Shown: positions 33,843 to 45,630, counted from the first letter of the stretch. The stretch: DNA of 64,000 nt from Molossus alvarezi (GCA_037176705.1 CM073891.1:52888571-52952570); one strand, 5' to 3'. The notes: generated from the sequence alone by a model not told the origin. Program-made: numbers and translations.

Positions 33843-34530
33843 ACATCCAAATTGGAAAGGAGGAAGTGAAATTGTCCTTATTTGCAGATGACATGATACC
33901 ATACATAGAAAACCCCAAAGACTCCATCAAAAGTTTACTAGACTTAATAAATGAACTTGGCAAAGTAGCAGGATACAAAATTAACGTCAAGAAATCGATG
34001 GCATTCTTATACATCAGTGATGAACTCACAGAAAGAGAAACTAAGAAAACAATCCCATTTACCATTGCAGCAAAAAAATTAAGATACCTAGGAAAAAATT
34101 TAACCAAAGAAATAAATTACCTATTCACAGAAAACTACAGGTCATTGAAAAAAGAAATAGAGGAAGATATAAAAAAGTGGAACCACATACCCTGTTCATG
34201 GATTGGGAGAATTAACATTATTAAAATGTCCATATTACCCAAAGCAATCTATAGATTCAGAGCAATCCCCATCAAAATACCAATGGCATACAGAATTAGA
34301 ACAATTATTTCAAAAGTTCATATGGAACCAAAAAAGGCCTCAAATAGCCATAGCAATCTTGAAAAGGAAGAACAAAGTTGGAGAGATCACAATACCAGAT
34401 TTCAGGTTTTACTACAAAGTCACTGTAATCAAAACAGCCTGGTACTGGCACAAGAACAGGCATATAGACCAGTGGAACAGAACAGAGAACCCAGAAATGG
34501 ACCCAAGGCAATATGCTCAATTAATAGTTG
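33843..34530 (+). pseudogene. L1 ORF2 RT segment (inverted part)
   Basis: The plus-strand open frame carries FADD at 33881-33892, [34 protein letters not shown] and [21 protein letters not shown] frame change falls near 34290. The frame runs in from the flanking inverted C-terminal sequence at 33764, which is a chance fusion. Confidence 0.85.
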
Positions 34531-34720
34531 AAATTAATCTTTGAGTTTAAAACCCACAACGACCCTATGACACATGTTCTATTATTATTACCACCCCTCT
34601 ACTTTACAGAAAAGGAAACTGAGAGGCAGAGAGAATAATCATTTGGTAAATATGAATTTGCAGCCAGGCAACCAGTGTCCAGTGCCCAGCCTTTGTACCT
34701 TGGTATGTAAATATACTAAC
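34531..34720 (-). repeat. MIR, right part
   Basis: CACAACGACCCTATGACACATG, CTTTACAGAAAAGGAAACTGAGAGGCAGAGAG, and CATTTGGTAAATATG...GCAGCCAGGC is a reverse MIR core and head. It completes the MIR that begins near 33105. Confidence 0.8.
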
Positions 34721-35085
34721 TACTATCCTCATTATTCAGAAATCTCATGTCCTACAGGAGTACTTCCCAAGTGAAGTGAGAAGAGATCTTCCTTCATTAA
34801 CTAGGGGTGACAAACATGTAATCTGTACCCAAAGGTAGGATATACTCCCATAGGAAAGTAAAAAATATCCAAAGTGATTTCCTTGTATATTTGTGCTCAG
34901 ATATAACTTTGTTTTGTCATAAACATAAAGGTTTATAGCTTTCATAAAAATCTCTCTAATCCCACCACCATCAAATTTAAACTGGTTAACCAAATGCTTC
35001 CTCTTTTTGAATGATAAAGTTAGAGAAAGAAAAGTATAAGAAGCAATATGAGCCTCTGCAATGTCCTTTATAAATAGAGGTGTTC
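34721..35085. other. Unassigned DNA
   Basis: No family or gene recognised. Confidence 0.5.
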
Positions 35086-35240
35086 TGCCTGACTGGTGTG
35101 GCTCACTGGTTGAGCGTCGACCCATGCAACAAGAGGTCGCCAGTTTGGTTTGTTTCCCAGTCAGGGCACATGCCCAGGTTGTGGGCAAAATCTCCAGTGG
35201 TTGACATGCAGGACTTGGCCAATCCATGATCTCTCACCAA
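35086..35240 (+). mobile_element. 3'-truncated Ves-type SINE
   Basis: The head CTGCCTGACTGGTGTGGCTCACTGG and B box region are present. It stops after GGCCAATCCATGATCTCTC with no CT-rich body or tail and runs directly into L1 RT sequence, so the junction is a deletion or rearrangement point. Confidence 0.8.
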
Positions 35241-36021
35241 TAACAAGAGAAGAAATTTAAGATGTAATCAAGACTCTTCCAGCAAACAAAACCCCAGGCT
35301 CAGATGGCTTCAGGGGGAATTTAAATGAACATTCAAAGAAGAACTAATACACATTCTCCTCAAACTATTTCAAAAAATTCAAGAAGAAGAAAGACTTCCA
35401 AACTCATTTTATGAGGACAGCATAACAATTCTAATTCCAAAACCAGAAAAAGACACTACAAAGAAAGAAAACTACAGCCAAAATCCTGAAAAAATACTAG
35501 CAAATCAAATCTAGCAATACATCAAAAATATTCTTCACCATGAACAAGTGGGATTCATCCCAGGGATGAAAGCCTGGTACAATATTAGCAAATCAATATA
35601 TGTGATACACAACATAAACAAAATAAAAGATAAAAATCATATGGTCATGTCAATAATGCTGAAAAAACATTCTACAAAATCCAGCACCCATTTCTGATAA
35701 AAACGCTCAGCAATCTGGGAATAGAGGGATTATATCTCAACATAATAAAGGCCATATATGAAAAACCTACAGCCAACATCATACTCAATGGGCAAAAATT
35801 AAAAGTATTTCCCTTAAGAACAGGAACAAGGTAAGGATGCCCTCTTTTACCACTCTTACTTAACATACTACTGGAAGTCTTAGCCACAGCAAACAGACAG
35901 GAAGAAAAAAATAAAAGGGATTCAAACTGGCAAGGAGGAAGTGAAACTGTCATTATTCACAGATGACATGATACTATACGTAGAAAACCTCAAAGATTTC
36001 ATCAAAAATTTACTGAACTAA
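35241..36021 (+). mobile_element. L1 RT fragment (first of two head-to-tail pieces)
   Basis: It begins at a TTREEI-like segment and includes an ANKTPGSDGF-like segment. A frame runs to [13 protein letters not shown] (near 35966) with TDD instead of ADD, and it ends at about 36021. The next piece then steps back about 600 bases in the ORF2 order. Frames are broken throughout. No 3' end, no poly-A. Confidence 0.8.
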
Positions 36022-38635
36022 ATTTAAGAAGGAAGACTTCCAAATTTGTTTTATGAAGCCAGCATAATTCTAACTCCAAAACAAGAAAAAGACACTACAA
36101 AGAGAGAAAACTACAGGCCAATATCCCTAATGAACATAGATGCAAAAATCCAGAACAAAATACTAGCATATCGAATCCAGCAAGACACCAAAAAAATTAT
36201 TCACCATGACCAAGTGGAATTCATCCCAGGGATGCAAGCCTGGTACAATATTCACAAATCAATAAATGTGATACACCACATAAATAAAATAAAGAATAAA
36301 AACCACATGATCATATCAATACATGCTGAATAAGCCTTCGACCAAATCCAGCATCCATTTCTGATAAAAATGCTCAGCAATGTGGGAATAGAGGAATCAT
36401 ATCTAGACATAATAAAGGCCATATATGAAAGACCTACAGCCAACATCATACTCAATGGGTAAAAACTAAGAACATTTTTTTTTTTTAAGAACAGGAATAA
36501 GGCAAGGATGCCCACTTTTGCCACTCTTATTTAATATAGTGTTGGAAGTCTTAGCCACAGCAATCAGACAGGAAGAAAAACTAAAAGGGATCCAAATTGG
36601 AAAGGAGGAAGTGAAATTGTCATTATTCGCAGATGACATTATACTATACATAGAAAACCCCAAAGACTCCATCAAAAACTTACTAGACTTAATAAATAAA
36701 TTTGGCAAAGTAGCAGGATACAAAATTAACGTCAAGAAATTAATGACATTCTTATACATCAGTGATGAACTCACAGAAAGAGAAACTAAGAAAACAATCC
36801 CATTTACCATTGTGGCAAAAAAATTAAGATACCTAGGAATAAACTTAACCAAAGAAGTAAAGAACCTATTCGCAGAAAACTACAGGTCATTGAAAAAAGA
36901 AATAGAGGAAGATATAAAAAAGTGGAACCACATACCCAGTTTATGGATTGGAAGAATCAACATCATTAAAATGTCCATACTACCCAAAGCAAACTATAGA
37001 TTCAATGCAACCCCCATCAAAATACCAATGACATACTTCACAGAACTAGAACAATTACTTCAAAAGTTCATATGGAACCAAAAAATCCTTGAATAGTCAC
37101 AGGAATCTTGAAAAAGAAGAACAAAGTAGGAGGGATCACATTACCAGATTTCAGGTTATACTACAAAGTCACTGTAATCAAAACAGCCTGGCACTGGCAC
37201 AAGAACAGACATATAGATCAGTGGAACAGAAAAGATAACCTAGAAATGGACCCAAGTCAATATGCTCAATTAATATTTGACAAAGGTGGCAAGAATATAC
37301 AGTGGAGTAAGGACAGCCTCTTTAATAAATGGTGCTGGGAAAATTGGACAGCTACATGCAAAAAAATGAAACTAGACCATCAATTTACAGCATACTCAAG
37401 AATAAACTCAAAATGGATAAAATACTTAAATGTGACTCATGAATCCATAAAAATCCTAGAAGAAACTGTAGGCAACAAAATTTCAGACATCATACACAGC
37501 AGAATTTTCACTGATACATCACCTAAGGCAACAGAAACAAAGAGAAAGTGAACGCAAAGGACTACATCAAACTCAAAAGCTTCTGCACAGCAAAAGATAA
37601 AATCATCAAAATGGAAAGGCAACCCACTGTAAGAGAGAGCATAACTGCCAATGATATATCAGCTAAGGGGTTAATTTCCAATATATATAGAGTGCTCATA
37701 CAACTCCACAAAAGGAAGACAAAGAATCCAATTAAAAAATGGGCAGAGAAACTAAATAGACACCTCTCCAAACAGGACATACAAATGGCTAAGAAACATA
37801 TGAAGAAATGCTCATCATCACTAATCATCAGAGAGATGCAAATTAAAACAACAATGAGGTATCACCTCACAACTGTCAGAATGGCTGCCATCAACAAATC
37901 ATCAAACAAGTGTTGGCGAGGGTGTGGAGAAAAGGGGACTCTAATACACTGCTGGTGGGAATGCACACTGGTGCAGCCACTATGGAAAACAATATGGTGT
38001 TACCTCAAAAAATTAAAAATTGATCTGCCATTTGACCCAGTGATCCCACTTCTAGAAATATACCCTAAGAAGCCAGAAACACCAATCAGAAATAATATAT
38101 GTACCCCCATGTTTGTAGCAGCACTATTTTCAATAGCTAAGATCTGGAAACAGCCCAAATGTCCATCAGTAGACGAATTGATAAAAGAACTGTGGTACAT
38201 ATACACAATGGAGCACTATGCAGCTGTAAGAAAAAAATAGTTCTTATCCTTTGAGACGACATGGAGAGACCTGGAGAGTATTATCCTAGGCGAAACAAGC
38301 CAAGCAGAGAAAGACAAATATCACATGATCTCACTTATTTGTGGAATATAACTAACATAACAGTCTGAGGAACAGGGTAGTCCCAGAGACGTGGAAGTTG
38401 GGTACAGACTGACAATCCTCTGAAGAGGGGGAGGGGAGTAGGGATAAACTACAGAACTGATATGCATGTATGTATGAACAATGAACATGACAACAAGGGT
38501 GGGGAGAAAGGAAGAGTGGGATCAGTGGGGGGGGAGGGGAGAAACATTTGTAACCAAAAAAAGTAATTAATTAAAAATAAAAGAAAAGCAACAACTTGCA
38601 ACCAGAAAATAAAAAATAAAAATCAATCAATAAAA
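36022..38635 (+). mobile_element. 5'-truncated L1, plus, best-kept ORF2 C-terminal half
   Basis: It starts in RT at a [17 protein letters not shown] segment and runs to the ORF2 stop at 38349-38351. It then has a G-rich 3'UTR (GGGATCAGTGGGGGGGG) and an A-rich tail to about 38635. It lacks 5'UTR, ORF1 and endonuclease. Confidence 0.88.
36030..38351 (+). pseudogene. L1 ORF2 pseudogene (RT to C-terminus)
   Basis: Three long frames cover most of it: 36518-37096 (LFADD at about 36623-36637; [29 protein letters not shown]), 37108-37551, and 37548-38240. The last carries the C-terminal Cys/His motif CX3CX7HX4C, with Cys122, Cys126, His134 and Cys139 of that frame (37911-37964). Breaks include a T-run at about 36477-36486, a stop at 37094-37096, a frame change near 37550, and a stop near 38240. 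It needs the missing N-terminal half, so it cannot be active. Confidence 0.88.
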
Positions 38636-38639
38636 AAAA

Positions 38640-39105
38640 AAAGCACGTATATTTTAACCCAGCAGCAATACTTCTAAATATTCAATAGCCACAATTATTA
38701 CATGTGGGTTCAATTTGGGGAGACTTATCTAATTGATCCAGATTAGAAATGTCTCTTATTTTATTAACTACTCTGATAAAACAATTTAAGATTATAAGCA
38801 TTGATTTTTCCTTTTCTTCTTGGCCTGTGGTGTTCCCCTCTCTCATTCACCATTCTCTGGATATTTTTTCTCACCAAGTATTAGGAGTTTACACGTACAG
38901 AAGCACATACACCACACCATGTAATGTTAGGAAACTTCATATTTCCTTTTGGTGCTTCCTGAAATCCAGTCCTAAGTGTTCTATATTGCTCTGGATCCAG
39001 TTATTTTCACTGACAGAGTTTAGTAGTTGATTTTAACTTACCTTGTTTGCTGTAATCGTTAACAAATTGTTACTTGATGAGAGACTGTTTTTTTTTTTGT
39101 TGTTT
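38640..39105. other. Unassigned DNA between converging L1s
   Basis: The first 60 bases vaguely resemble an old L1 (TTTTAACCCAGCAGCAATACTTCT). No gene was recognised. It forms most of the spacer between two L1 3' ends. Confidence 0.45.
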
Positions 39106-39109
39106 TTTT

Positions 39110-39325
39110 TTAAAGGGATGAAAAAAATCTATTTCATGCAAATGGAAACAAAAGAAAAGCTGGCGCAGCAATACTCACATCAGACAAAATACACTTCAAA
39201 ATAAAGGCCGTAAGAGTCAAAGAAGAAAATTACATGATGATAAAGGGATAAATCAAACAAAAGGATATAACTCCTATAAACATTTATGTACACAACATAA
39301 GAGCACCTAAATATGTAAAGCAATT
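39110..39325 (+). mobile_element. Old L1 endonuclease fragment
   Basis: Plus-strand sequence like AAGAAAAGCTGGCGCAGCAATACTCAC, CAGACAAAATACACTTCAAAATAAAGGCCG and GATAAAGGGATAAATC matches the L1 endonuclease stretch GVAILISDKIDFK...MIKGSI. It is older and more diverged than the neighbouring L1s. Confidence 0.7.
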
Positions 39326-39600
39326 CATTTTTTTCCCAGTTTATTTTTTATTTATTTATTTAAATTTTTTATTTAATTTTTTGTTACAGATGTTTCTCCT
39401 TTTTTACTCCATTGACACCCCCTACCCCACCACACCCCCGCCCCGTCCCTGGCTTTATTGTCCATGTCCATTGGTCATGCATACATGCATATAAGTTCTG
39501 TGGTTTAGCTCCTCCCACCACACCCTCTTCTGACGGATGTCAGTCTGTGCCCTACTTCCATGTTTCTGGGTCTACCGTATTCCTCAGACTGTTATGTTCC

Positions 39601-42600
39601 TTATATTCTGTATATAAGTGGTATTTGTGGTATATAAGAGATCATGTGGTATTTGTCTTTTTCTGCTTGGCTTATTTCAGTTAGGATAATACTTTCCAGG
39701 CCCTTCCATGTCGTCTCAAAGGATAAGAGATCTTTCTTACAGTTGCATAGTACTCCATTGTGTATATGTACCACTGCTTTTTTATCCATTTATCTACTGA
39801 TGGACACTTGGGCTGTTTCAAGATCTTAGCTATTGTAAATAGTGCTGTTACAAACATGGGGGTACATATATTGTTCCTGATTGGTGTTTCAGGCTTCTTA
39901 GGGTATATTCCTAGAAGCAGGATCACTGGGTCAAATGGCAGTTCAATTTTTAATTGTTTGAGGTAACACTATATTGTTTTCCATAGTGGCTGCACCAGTG
40001 TGCATTCCCACCAGCAGTGTATTAGAGTCCCCTTTCTCCACACCCTCGCCAACACTTCTTTGATGATTTGTTGATGGCAGCCATTCTGACAGGTGTGAGG
40101 TGATACCTCATTGTTGTTTTAATTTGCATCTCTCTGATTATTAGTGATGTTGAGCATTTCTTCATATGTCTCTTGGCCATGTGTATGTCCTGTTTGGAGA
40201 GGTGTCAATTTAGTTCCTCTGCCCATTTTTTAATTGGGTTCTTTGTTGTCCTTTTGTTGGGTTGTATAAGCACTCTATATATACTGGAAATTAACCCCTT
40301 GTCTGATAAATCATTGGCAATGATGTTCTCCCACACAGTGGGTTGCCTTTCCATTTTGATGATCATTTCTTTCGCTGTGAAGAAGCTTTTTAGTTTGATA
40401 TAGTCCCATGTGTTCATTTTTTCCTGTTTCAGTTACCTTAGGTGATGTATCAGTGACAATTCTGCTCTGTATGATGTCCAACATTTTGTTGCCTACATTT
40501 TCTTCTAGAATTTTTATGGATTCAAGGGTCACATTAAGTCTTTTATCCATTTTGAGTTTATTTTTGTGTATGGTGTAAGTTGATGGCCTAGTTTAATTTT
40601 TTTGCATGTAGATGTCCAATTTTCCCAACACCATTTATTAAAGAGGCTGTCCTTACTCTACTGTATGCTCTTGCCACCTTTGTCAAATATGAATTGAGCA
40701 TATTGCCTTGGGTCCATTTCTGGGTTCTCTAGTATGTTCCACGGGTCCATATACCTGTTCTTGTGCCAGTACCAGGCTGCTTTGTAGTATAACCTGATAT
40801 CTGGTATTGTGATCCCACCTACTTTGTCGTTCTTTTTCAAAATTGCTGTGGCTATTCGGGGGCTTTTTGGTTCCATATGAACTTTTGAAGTATTTGTTCT
40901 AGTTCTGTGAAATATGTCTTTGGTATTTTTATGGCAATTGCATGGAATCTATAGATTGCTTTGGGAAATATGGACATTTTAATGATGTTAATTCTTCCAA
41001 TCTATGAACAAGGTATGTGCTTCCACTTTTTTATATCTTCCTCTATTTTTTTTTTCAATGTCCTGTAGTTTTCTGCAAATAAGTCCTTTACTTCTTTGGT
41101 TTAGTTTATTCCTAGGTATCTTAATTTTTTTGCCACAATGGTAAATGGGATTGTTTTTTCAATTTCTCTTTCTGTGAGTTCATCATTGGTGTATAAGAAT
41201 GCCATTGATTTCTTGACGTTAATTTTGTATCCTGCTACTTTGTCAAATTCATTTATTAAATCTAGTAGATTTTTGATGGAATCTTTAGGGTTTTCTACGT
41301 ATAAAATCATGTCATCTGTGAATAATGACAGTTTCACTTCCTCCTTTCCAAATTGGATCCCTTTTATTTTTTCCTCCTGTCTGATTGCTGTGGCTAAGTC
41401 TTCCAACACTATCTTAAATAAGAGTGGCGAAAGTGGGCATCCTTGCCTTGTTCCTGTTCTTAAAAAAAAAAATGTTCTTAGTTTTTACCCATTGAGTATG
41501 ATGTTGGCTATAGGTCTTTCATATGTGGCCTTTATTATGTCTAGATATGATCCCTCTATTCCCACATTGCTGAGTGTTTTTATCAGAAATGGATGCTGTA
41601 TTTTATCGAATGCTTTTTCAGCATCTATTGATATGGTCATGTGGTTTTTATTCTTCATTTTGTTTATGTAGTGTATCACATTTATTGATTTGCGAATATT
41701 GTACCAGCCTTGCATCCCTGGGATGAATCCCACTTTGTCATGGTGAATAATATTTTTGATGTATTGCTGGATCCATTTTGCTAGTTCAGGATTTTGGCGT
41801 CTATGTTCATCGGGGATATTGGCCTATAGTTTTCTTTCTTTGTAGTGTCTTTTTCTGGTTTTGGAATTAGAATTATGCTGGCCTCATAGAATGTGTCTGG
41901 AAGTATTCTTTCTTCTTGAATTTTTTGAAATTGTTTGTGGAGTATGGGTGTTAGTTCTTTTTTGAATGTTCGGTAAAACTCACCCGTGAAACCATCTGGG
42001 CCTGGGCTTTGGTTTGCTGGGAGAGTCTTGATTACCTCTTCAATTTCCTTAGTTGTTATTGGTCTGTTCAAGTTTTCTATCTCTTCCTGGTCCAGTTTTG
42101 AGAGACTGTGTGTTTCCAGAAATTTGTCCATTTTACTTAGATTGTCGAATTTGTTGCCATATAGTTATTCCTAGTAGCTGTTATCAATCTTTTGTATTTC
42201 TGTGGTATCGGTTGTTACTTCTCCTCTTTCATTTCTGATTTTGTGTATTTGGGTTCTCTCTCTTTGTTTCTTGGTGAGTCTAGCTAAGTGTCCATCAATC
42301 TTGTTTATCTTTCGAAAAACCAGTTCTTTGTTTCATTGACCCTTTGAATTGTTTTTTTGGTCTCTATGTCATTTATTTCTGCTCTGATCTTTACTATTTC
42401 CTTCCTTCTACTTGCTCTGGGGTTTTCTGTTTGTTTGCTTTCTAATTCTTTAAGTTTTGAGGTTAGACAGTCAATTAGAAATTTTTCTTGTTTCTTGATG
42501 TAGGCCTGTAGTGCTATGAACTTCCATCTCAGAAATGCTTTCGCTGCATCCCATAGATTTTGTGTTCTTGTGTGTTCATTTTCATTGGATTCCAGGAAGT

Positions 42601-43410
42601 TTTTAATTTCTTCCTTGATATCCTCAGTGACCCATTTATTGTTTAATAACATGCTATTTAGCCTCCATGTGTTGAAATGTCTTTGCACGTTCTTGTCGCA
42701 ATTGGTTTCTAGTTTCATGCCATTGTGATCTGAGAAGATGCTTGATAGATTTCAATCTTCTTGAATTTGTAGAGATTTAGTTTGTGTCCTATCATGTGGT
42801 CTATCTTTGAGAATGCCCGATGTGCACTCGAGAAGAATGTGTATTCTATAGTTTTGGGGTGTAATTCTCTGTAGATATCTATTAAATCCATTTGGTCTAG
42901 TGCTTCATTTAGAGTCTCTGTTTCCTTGCTAATTTTTTGTCTAGAGGATCTATCCAGTGCTGTCAACGGGTTGTTGAAGTTTCCTGCTATGATTGTGCTG
43001 TTGTCGATTTCTCCTTGGAAGTCCTCCAGAAGATTTTTAATATATTTTGGTGCTCCTATATTGGGTGCATACATGTTTATCAAGGTTATATCTTCCTGTT
43101 GGATAGATCCTTTCAATATTATGTAGTGGCCTTCATTGTCTCTAGTTATGGCCTTCATTTTGAAATCTATTTTATCAGATACGAGCATTGCTACCCAAGC
43201 TTCTCTTTGCCCTCCATTTGCTTGGAAAATTTTTTTCCATCCCTTCACTTTCAACCTATGTGCGTCTTTTGTTGTGAGGTGGGTCTCTTGTAAACAACAT
43301 ATAGATGAGTCATGCTTTCTTATCCAATCAGCTACTCTCTGTCTTTTTATGGGAGCATTCAGTCCATTTACATTTAAGGTGGTTATTGATATGTACTTAT
43401 TTATTGCCAT
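39601..43410 (-). pseudogene. L1-epsilon ORF2 pseudogene
   Basis: ATG at 43410 opens MAINKYISITTLNVNGL; the 231-residue endonuclease frame (43410-42715) keeps LQETHL and the SKIDH-like Asp-His but has GNFN at 42973-42984 in place of GDFN, losing a metal-binding Asp. The linker is 42718-42305. RT frames are 42131-41781 (SPGPDGF) and 41733-41485 (AEKAFDKIQ). Frame 41409-41101 has FTDD at 41311-41322 in place of FADD. C-terminal frames reach 39601. It has the full domain order and length (about 1,270 codons) with roughly eight or more breaks. Confidence 0.9.
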
Positions 43411-43511
43411 TTTTGATTAGTGTGGTTCTATTTTTCTTCCCATTTCTCCTGCTAATTACAGCAGTCCTTTTATCATTTCTTGCAGTGCTGGTTTGGTTCT
43501 AATGTATTCCC

Positions 43512-44352
43512 TTAGCCTTTTTTTTTTTTGACTGGAAAACTCTTTATTTGACCTTCTATTTTGAATGATATCCTTGCTGGATAGCGTAGTGTTGGATTCA
43601 GATCCTTGTTTTTCATGACCTTGATTACTTCATGCCATTCCCTTCTGGCCTGTAGTGCTTCTTGTGAGAAGTCAGCTGAGAGCCTTATGGGGTTTCCTTG
43701 GTAGGTAACCTGTTGCTTATCTCTTGCTGCTTTTAGGATTCTCTCTTTGTCTTTAATTGTTGGCATTTTAATTAATATGTGTCTTGGTGTGGGGTTGTTT
43801 GGGTTCTTCTTACTTGGGACTCTCTGTGCTTCTTGAACTTGAATGCCTTCTTCCTTCACCAAATTAGGGAAGTTTTCTGTAACTATTTTTTTAATATATT
43901 CTCTATTCCTTGCTCATTTTCTTCTTTTTCAGGAACTTCTATGATGCGAATATTATTACGTTTCCAGTTGTCCCACAGTTCTCTTAAGCTGTCTTCCTTT
44001 TTCTTAATCGTTTTTTCCTTTTGGTTTTCTGATTGGTTGATTTTTTCTACCCTGTGTTCTAATTCACTGATCCGGTCCTCTGCTTTCTCTAGTCTGCTCT
44101 GTAAACCTTCCAATGTGTTTTTCATTTCTGATATGTCATTTTTTATCTCTTCTTGATGGTTTTTAATTTCCAATTGCTTATTTTCAGTGTCTCTATGTCC
44201 TTACTCATGGTGTTGAGCTTTCTCAAGATCATGGCTCTGAATTCTTTCTCTGTTAACATGCCTAACTGCTCCACATTGATCTCATCTTCAGTGGAGGTCT
44301 CTTGCTCTTTCATTTGGCTTCTGTTTCTGTGTTTCACCATTTTGGCTATCAC
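43512..44352 (-). pseudogene. L1-epsilon ORF1 pseudogene
   Basis: Three frames in order: 44352-44143 (MVKHRNRSQMKEQETS N-terminus), 44173-43883 (coiled coil LQSRLEKAEDRISELEHR; then NIRIIEVPEKEE), and 43862-43512 (RRM/C-terminal part: ILKAARDKQQVTYQGNPIRL; HEVIKVMKNKDLNP; FKIEGQIKSFP). Two frameshifts separate them. ORF2 starts about 100 bases downstream, the usual L1 spacing. Confidence 0.88.
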
Positions 44353-45163
44353 AGTGGCCTTTGGAGCCTGTCAAGTTTTCCCTGTGGATGTTGGTGTTCT
44401 GCTGTTTGTGGCTTTCTCCTGGGTTTAGATGAGCAAGGGAGGACCCATGTTAAACACCACTGTCAAGTATTACTTTCCTGGTTAAAGTTGTCCGCCCAGG
44501 AAAGGTACTGTTATCCTCTAGCTTCTTGCCTGGAGGCTAGCAGTGGAGGTTACTTGATGAGTTTTGGGTTGTCAGTTGATTGACAAACTCCTTCAGGTGC
44601 TCAGCATAAGGTGATTTCACGAGGGTGGGGCAGATGCTGGTTGTTAATGAGCTTCAATTAGCCCTTCAATGGCCCACAGGGTGGGGTTGGATCTTCGAGG
44701 GAGGGGCTGCTGCCTCTCCCCAGAGCCCTGGGGAGGAACAATATGGCCACCGTCCTGCATAGCAGCAACTCAGCAAAAGCTCTGAGTGTCCTCCAAATCC
44801 CAAGTGTCCCAGTGCAGTTCCAGTCCAGTCCGCCATCCCTCTGCCAGAGCCCAAGGTGAGTGTCTGTGGCTTTTATAGCGTCTGTCCCAGCTCTGCGCTG
44901 TGGAGCCGCTTGGGAGTGTAACCCAAGGGTGCTGCTCCCAGCTAAGGCTGCTGCCGAGCTGCTGACCGTGGGCTCCCAGCCCCCATCTAGCGCCTTTCCA
45001 AGCCTACCAGGATTGAGTCAGTGTCCCTGGTTATATGGACCTCGCAAGCTGCTTTTCTGTTGGTTTTTCCCATTGATTTGTCTGTGTTATAGTTGCAATT
45101 CCAGTTTGGTTCTGGGAGATGGTTTGTGTAGCTTCCGTTCACTCCGCTGCCATTTTTCCAGTC
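44353..45163 (-). promoter_or_regulatory. L1-epsilon 5'UTR / internal promoter, minus
   Basis: About 0.8 kb. It shares both ends with the L1-gamma leader (the ATGGC...GAGTGAA start and the pre-ORF1 GGTTTGGATGAGCC-like block) but lacks most of the tandem units, which accounts for its shorter length. Promoter role is inferred from position. Confidence 0.6.
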
Positions 45164-45190
45164 TCGAGAGACTTCTTTAATAATCCATTT

Positions 45191-45398
45191 GCCCAGCCAG
45201 AGTAGCTCAGTTGGTCGAACATCGCCCCGTTCACCGAAAGGTTGTTGGTTCAATTCCCAGTCAGGGCACATACCTGAGTTGTGGGTTTGATCCCCAGTTG
45301 GGAAATATACCCAATTGATGTTTTTCTCTCTGTGTGTCTTTCTTTTCCATCCTCTCTTTAACCATGTCCTCAGGTAAGGATTAAAAATAATAATAATA
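45191..45398 (+). mobile_element. Ves-type SINE (GTCCTCAGGTAAGGAT tail type)
   Basis: Head GCCCAGCCAGAGTAGCTCAGTTGG, B box GGTTCAATTCCC, and tail TTAAAAATAATAATAATA at 45381-45398. The next SINE abuts the tail directly. Confidence 0.88.
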
Positions 45399-45630
45399 GC
45401 CCAGCTGATGTGGCTCAGTGATTGAGCATCAATCCATGTACCAAAAGGTCACCAGTTTGATTCCCGGTCAGGGCACATGCCCCAGTTTGTGGGCCCAATC
45501 CACAGTGAGGGATATGCAGGAGGTGTCCAACCAATGCTCTCTCTCATTGATGTTTTTATCTCCCTCTCTCCCTCTTCCTTCCTCTCTTTGTAAAATCAAT
45601 AAAGAAAAAAAATTTTAATAAAAATAAATA
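45399..45630 (+). mobile_element. Ves-type SINE, abutting the previous one
   Basis: Head GCCCAGCTGATGTGGCTCAG, B box AGTTTGATTCCCGG, CT-rich body and tail AAAATCAATAAAGAAAAAAAA. It was inserted in the A-rich tail of its neighbour. Target duplication is not distinguishable because the flanks are AT-rich. Confidence 0.88.

Larger units (their letters stand above)
33168..34530 (-). mobile_element. Twin-primed (5'-inverted) L1 inside MIR
   Basis: AAATTAATCT lies at 33158-33167 and 34531-34540. The left part (33168-33842) is minus strand: poly-T, 3'UTR and ORF2 C-terminus. The right part (33843-34530) is plus strand: RT from the [16 protein letters not shown] region to [16 protein letters not shown]. 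This 5' inversion is the known product of twin priming. About 0.9 kb of ORF2 between the two pieces is missing. Confidence 0.9.
39335..45163 (-). mobile_element. L1-epsilon: near full-length L1, minus
   Basis: About 5.8 kb. Poly-T and 3'UTR are at the left (TTGTTACAGATGTTTCTCC; TATGCATGT-like stretch). Then ORF2, ORF1, and a 5'UTR ending with the shared GATGG...CTCCCAGAACC motif and ATGGCAGCGGAGTGAACGG at about 45150. No SINE or deletion interrupts it. I found no clear target duplication; the left flank is old L1 and the right flank leads into SINEs. All frames are broken. Confidence 0.9.

Noticed and set aside
33764..34531. 255-residue open frame as a host gene
   Set aside because: It is L1 RT fused by chance to inverted L1 C-terminal sequence at a twin-priming junction.
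39335..45163. Active L1
   Set aside because: Near full length, but with many frameshifts and changed catalytic boxes (GNFN, FTDD).
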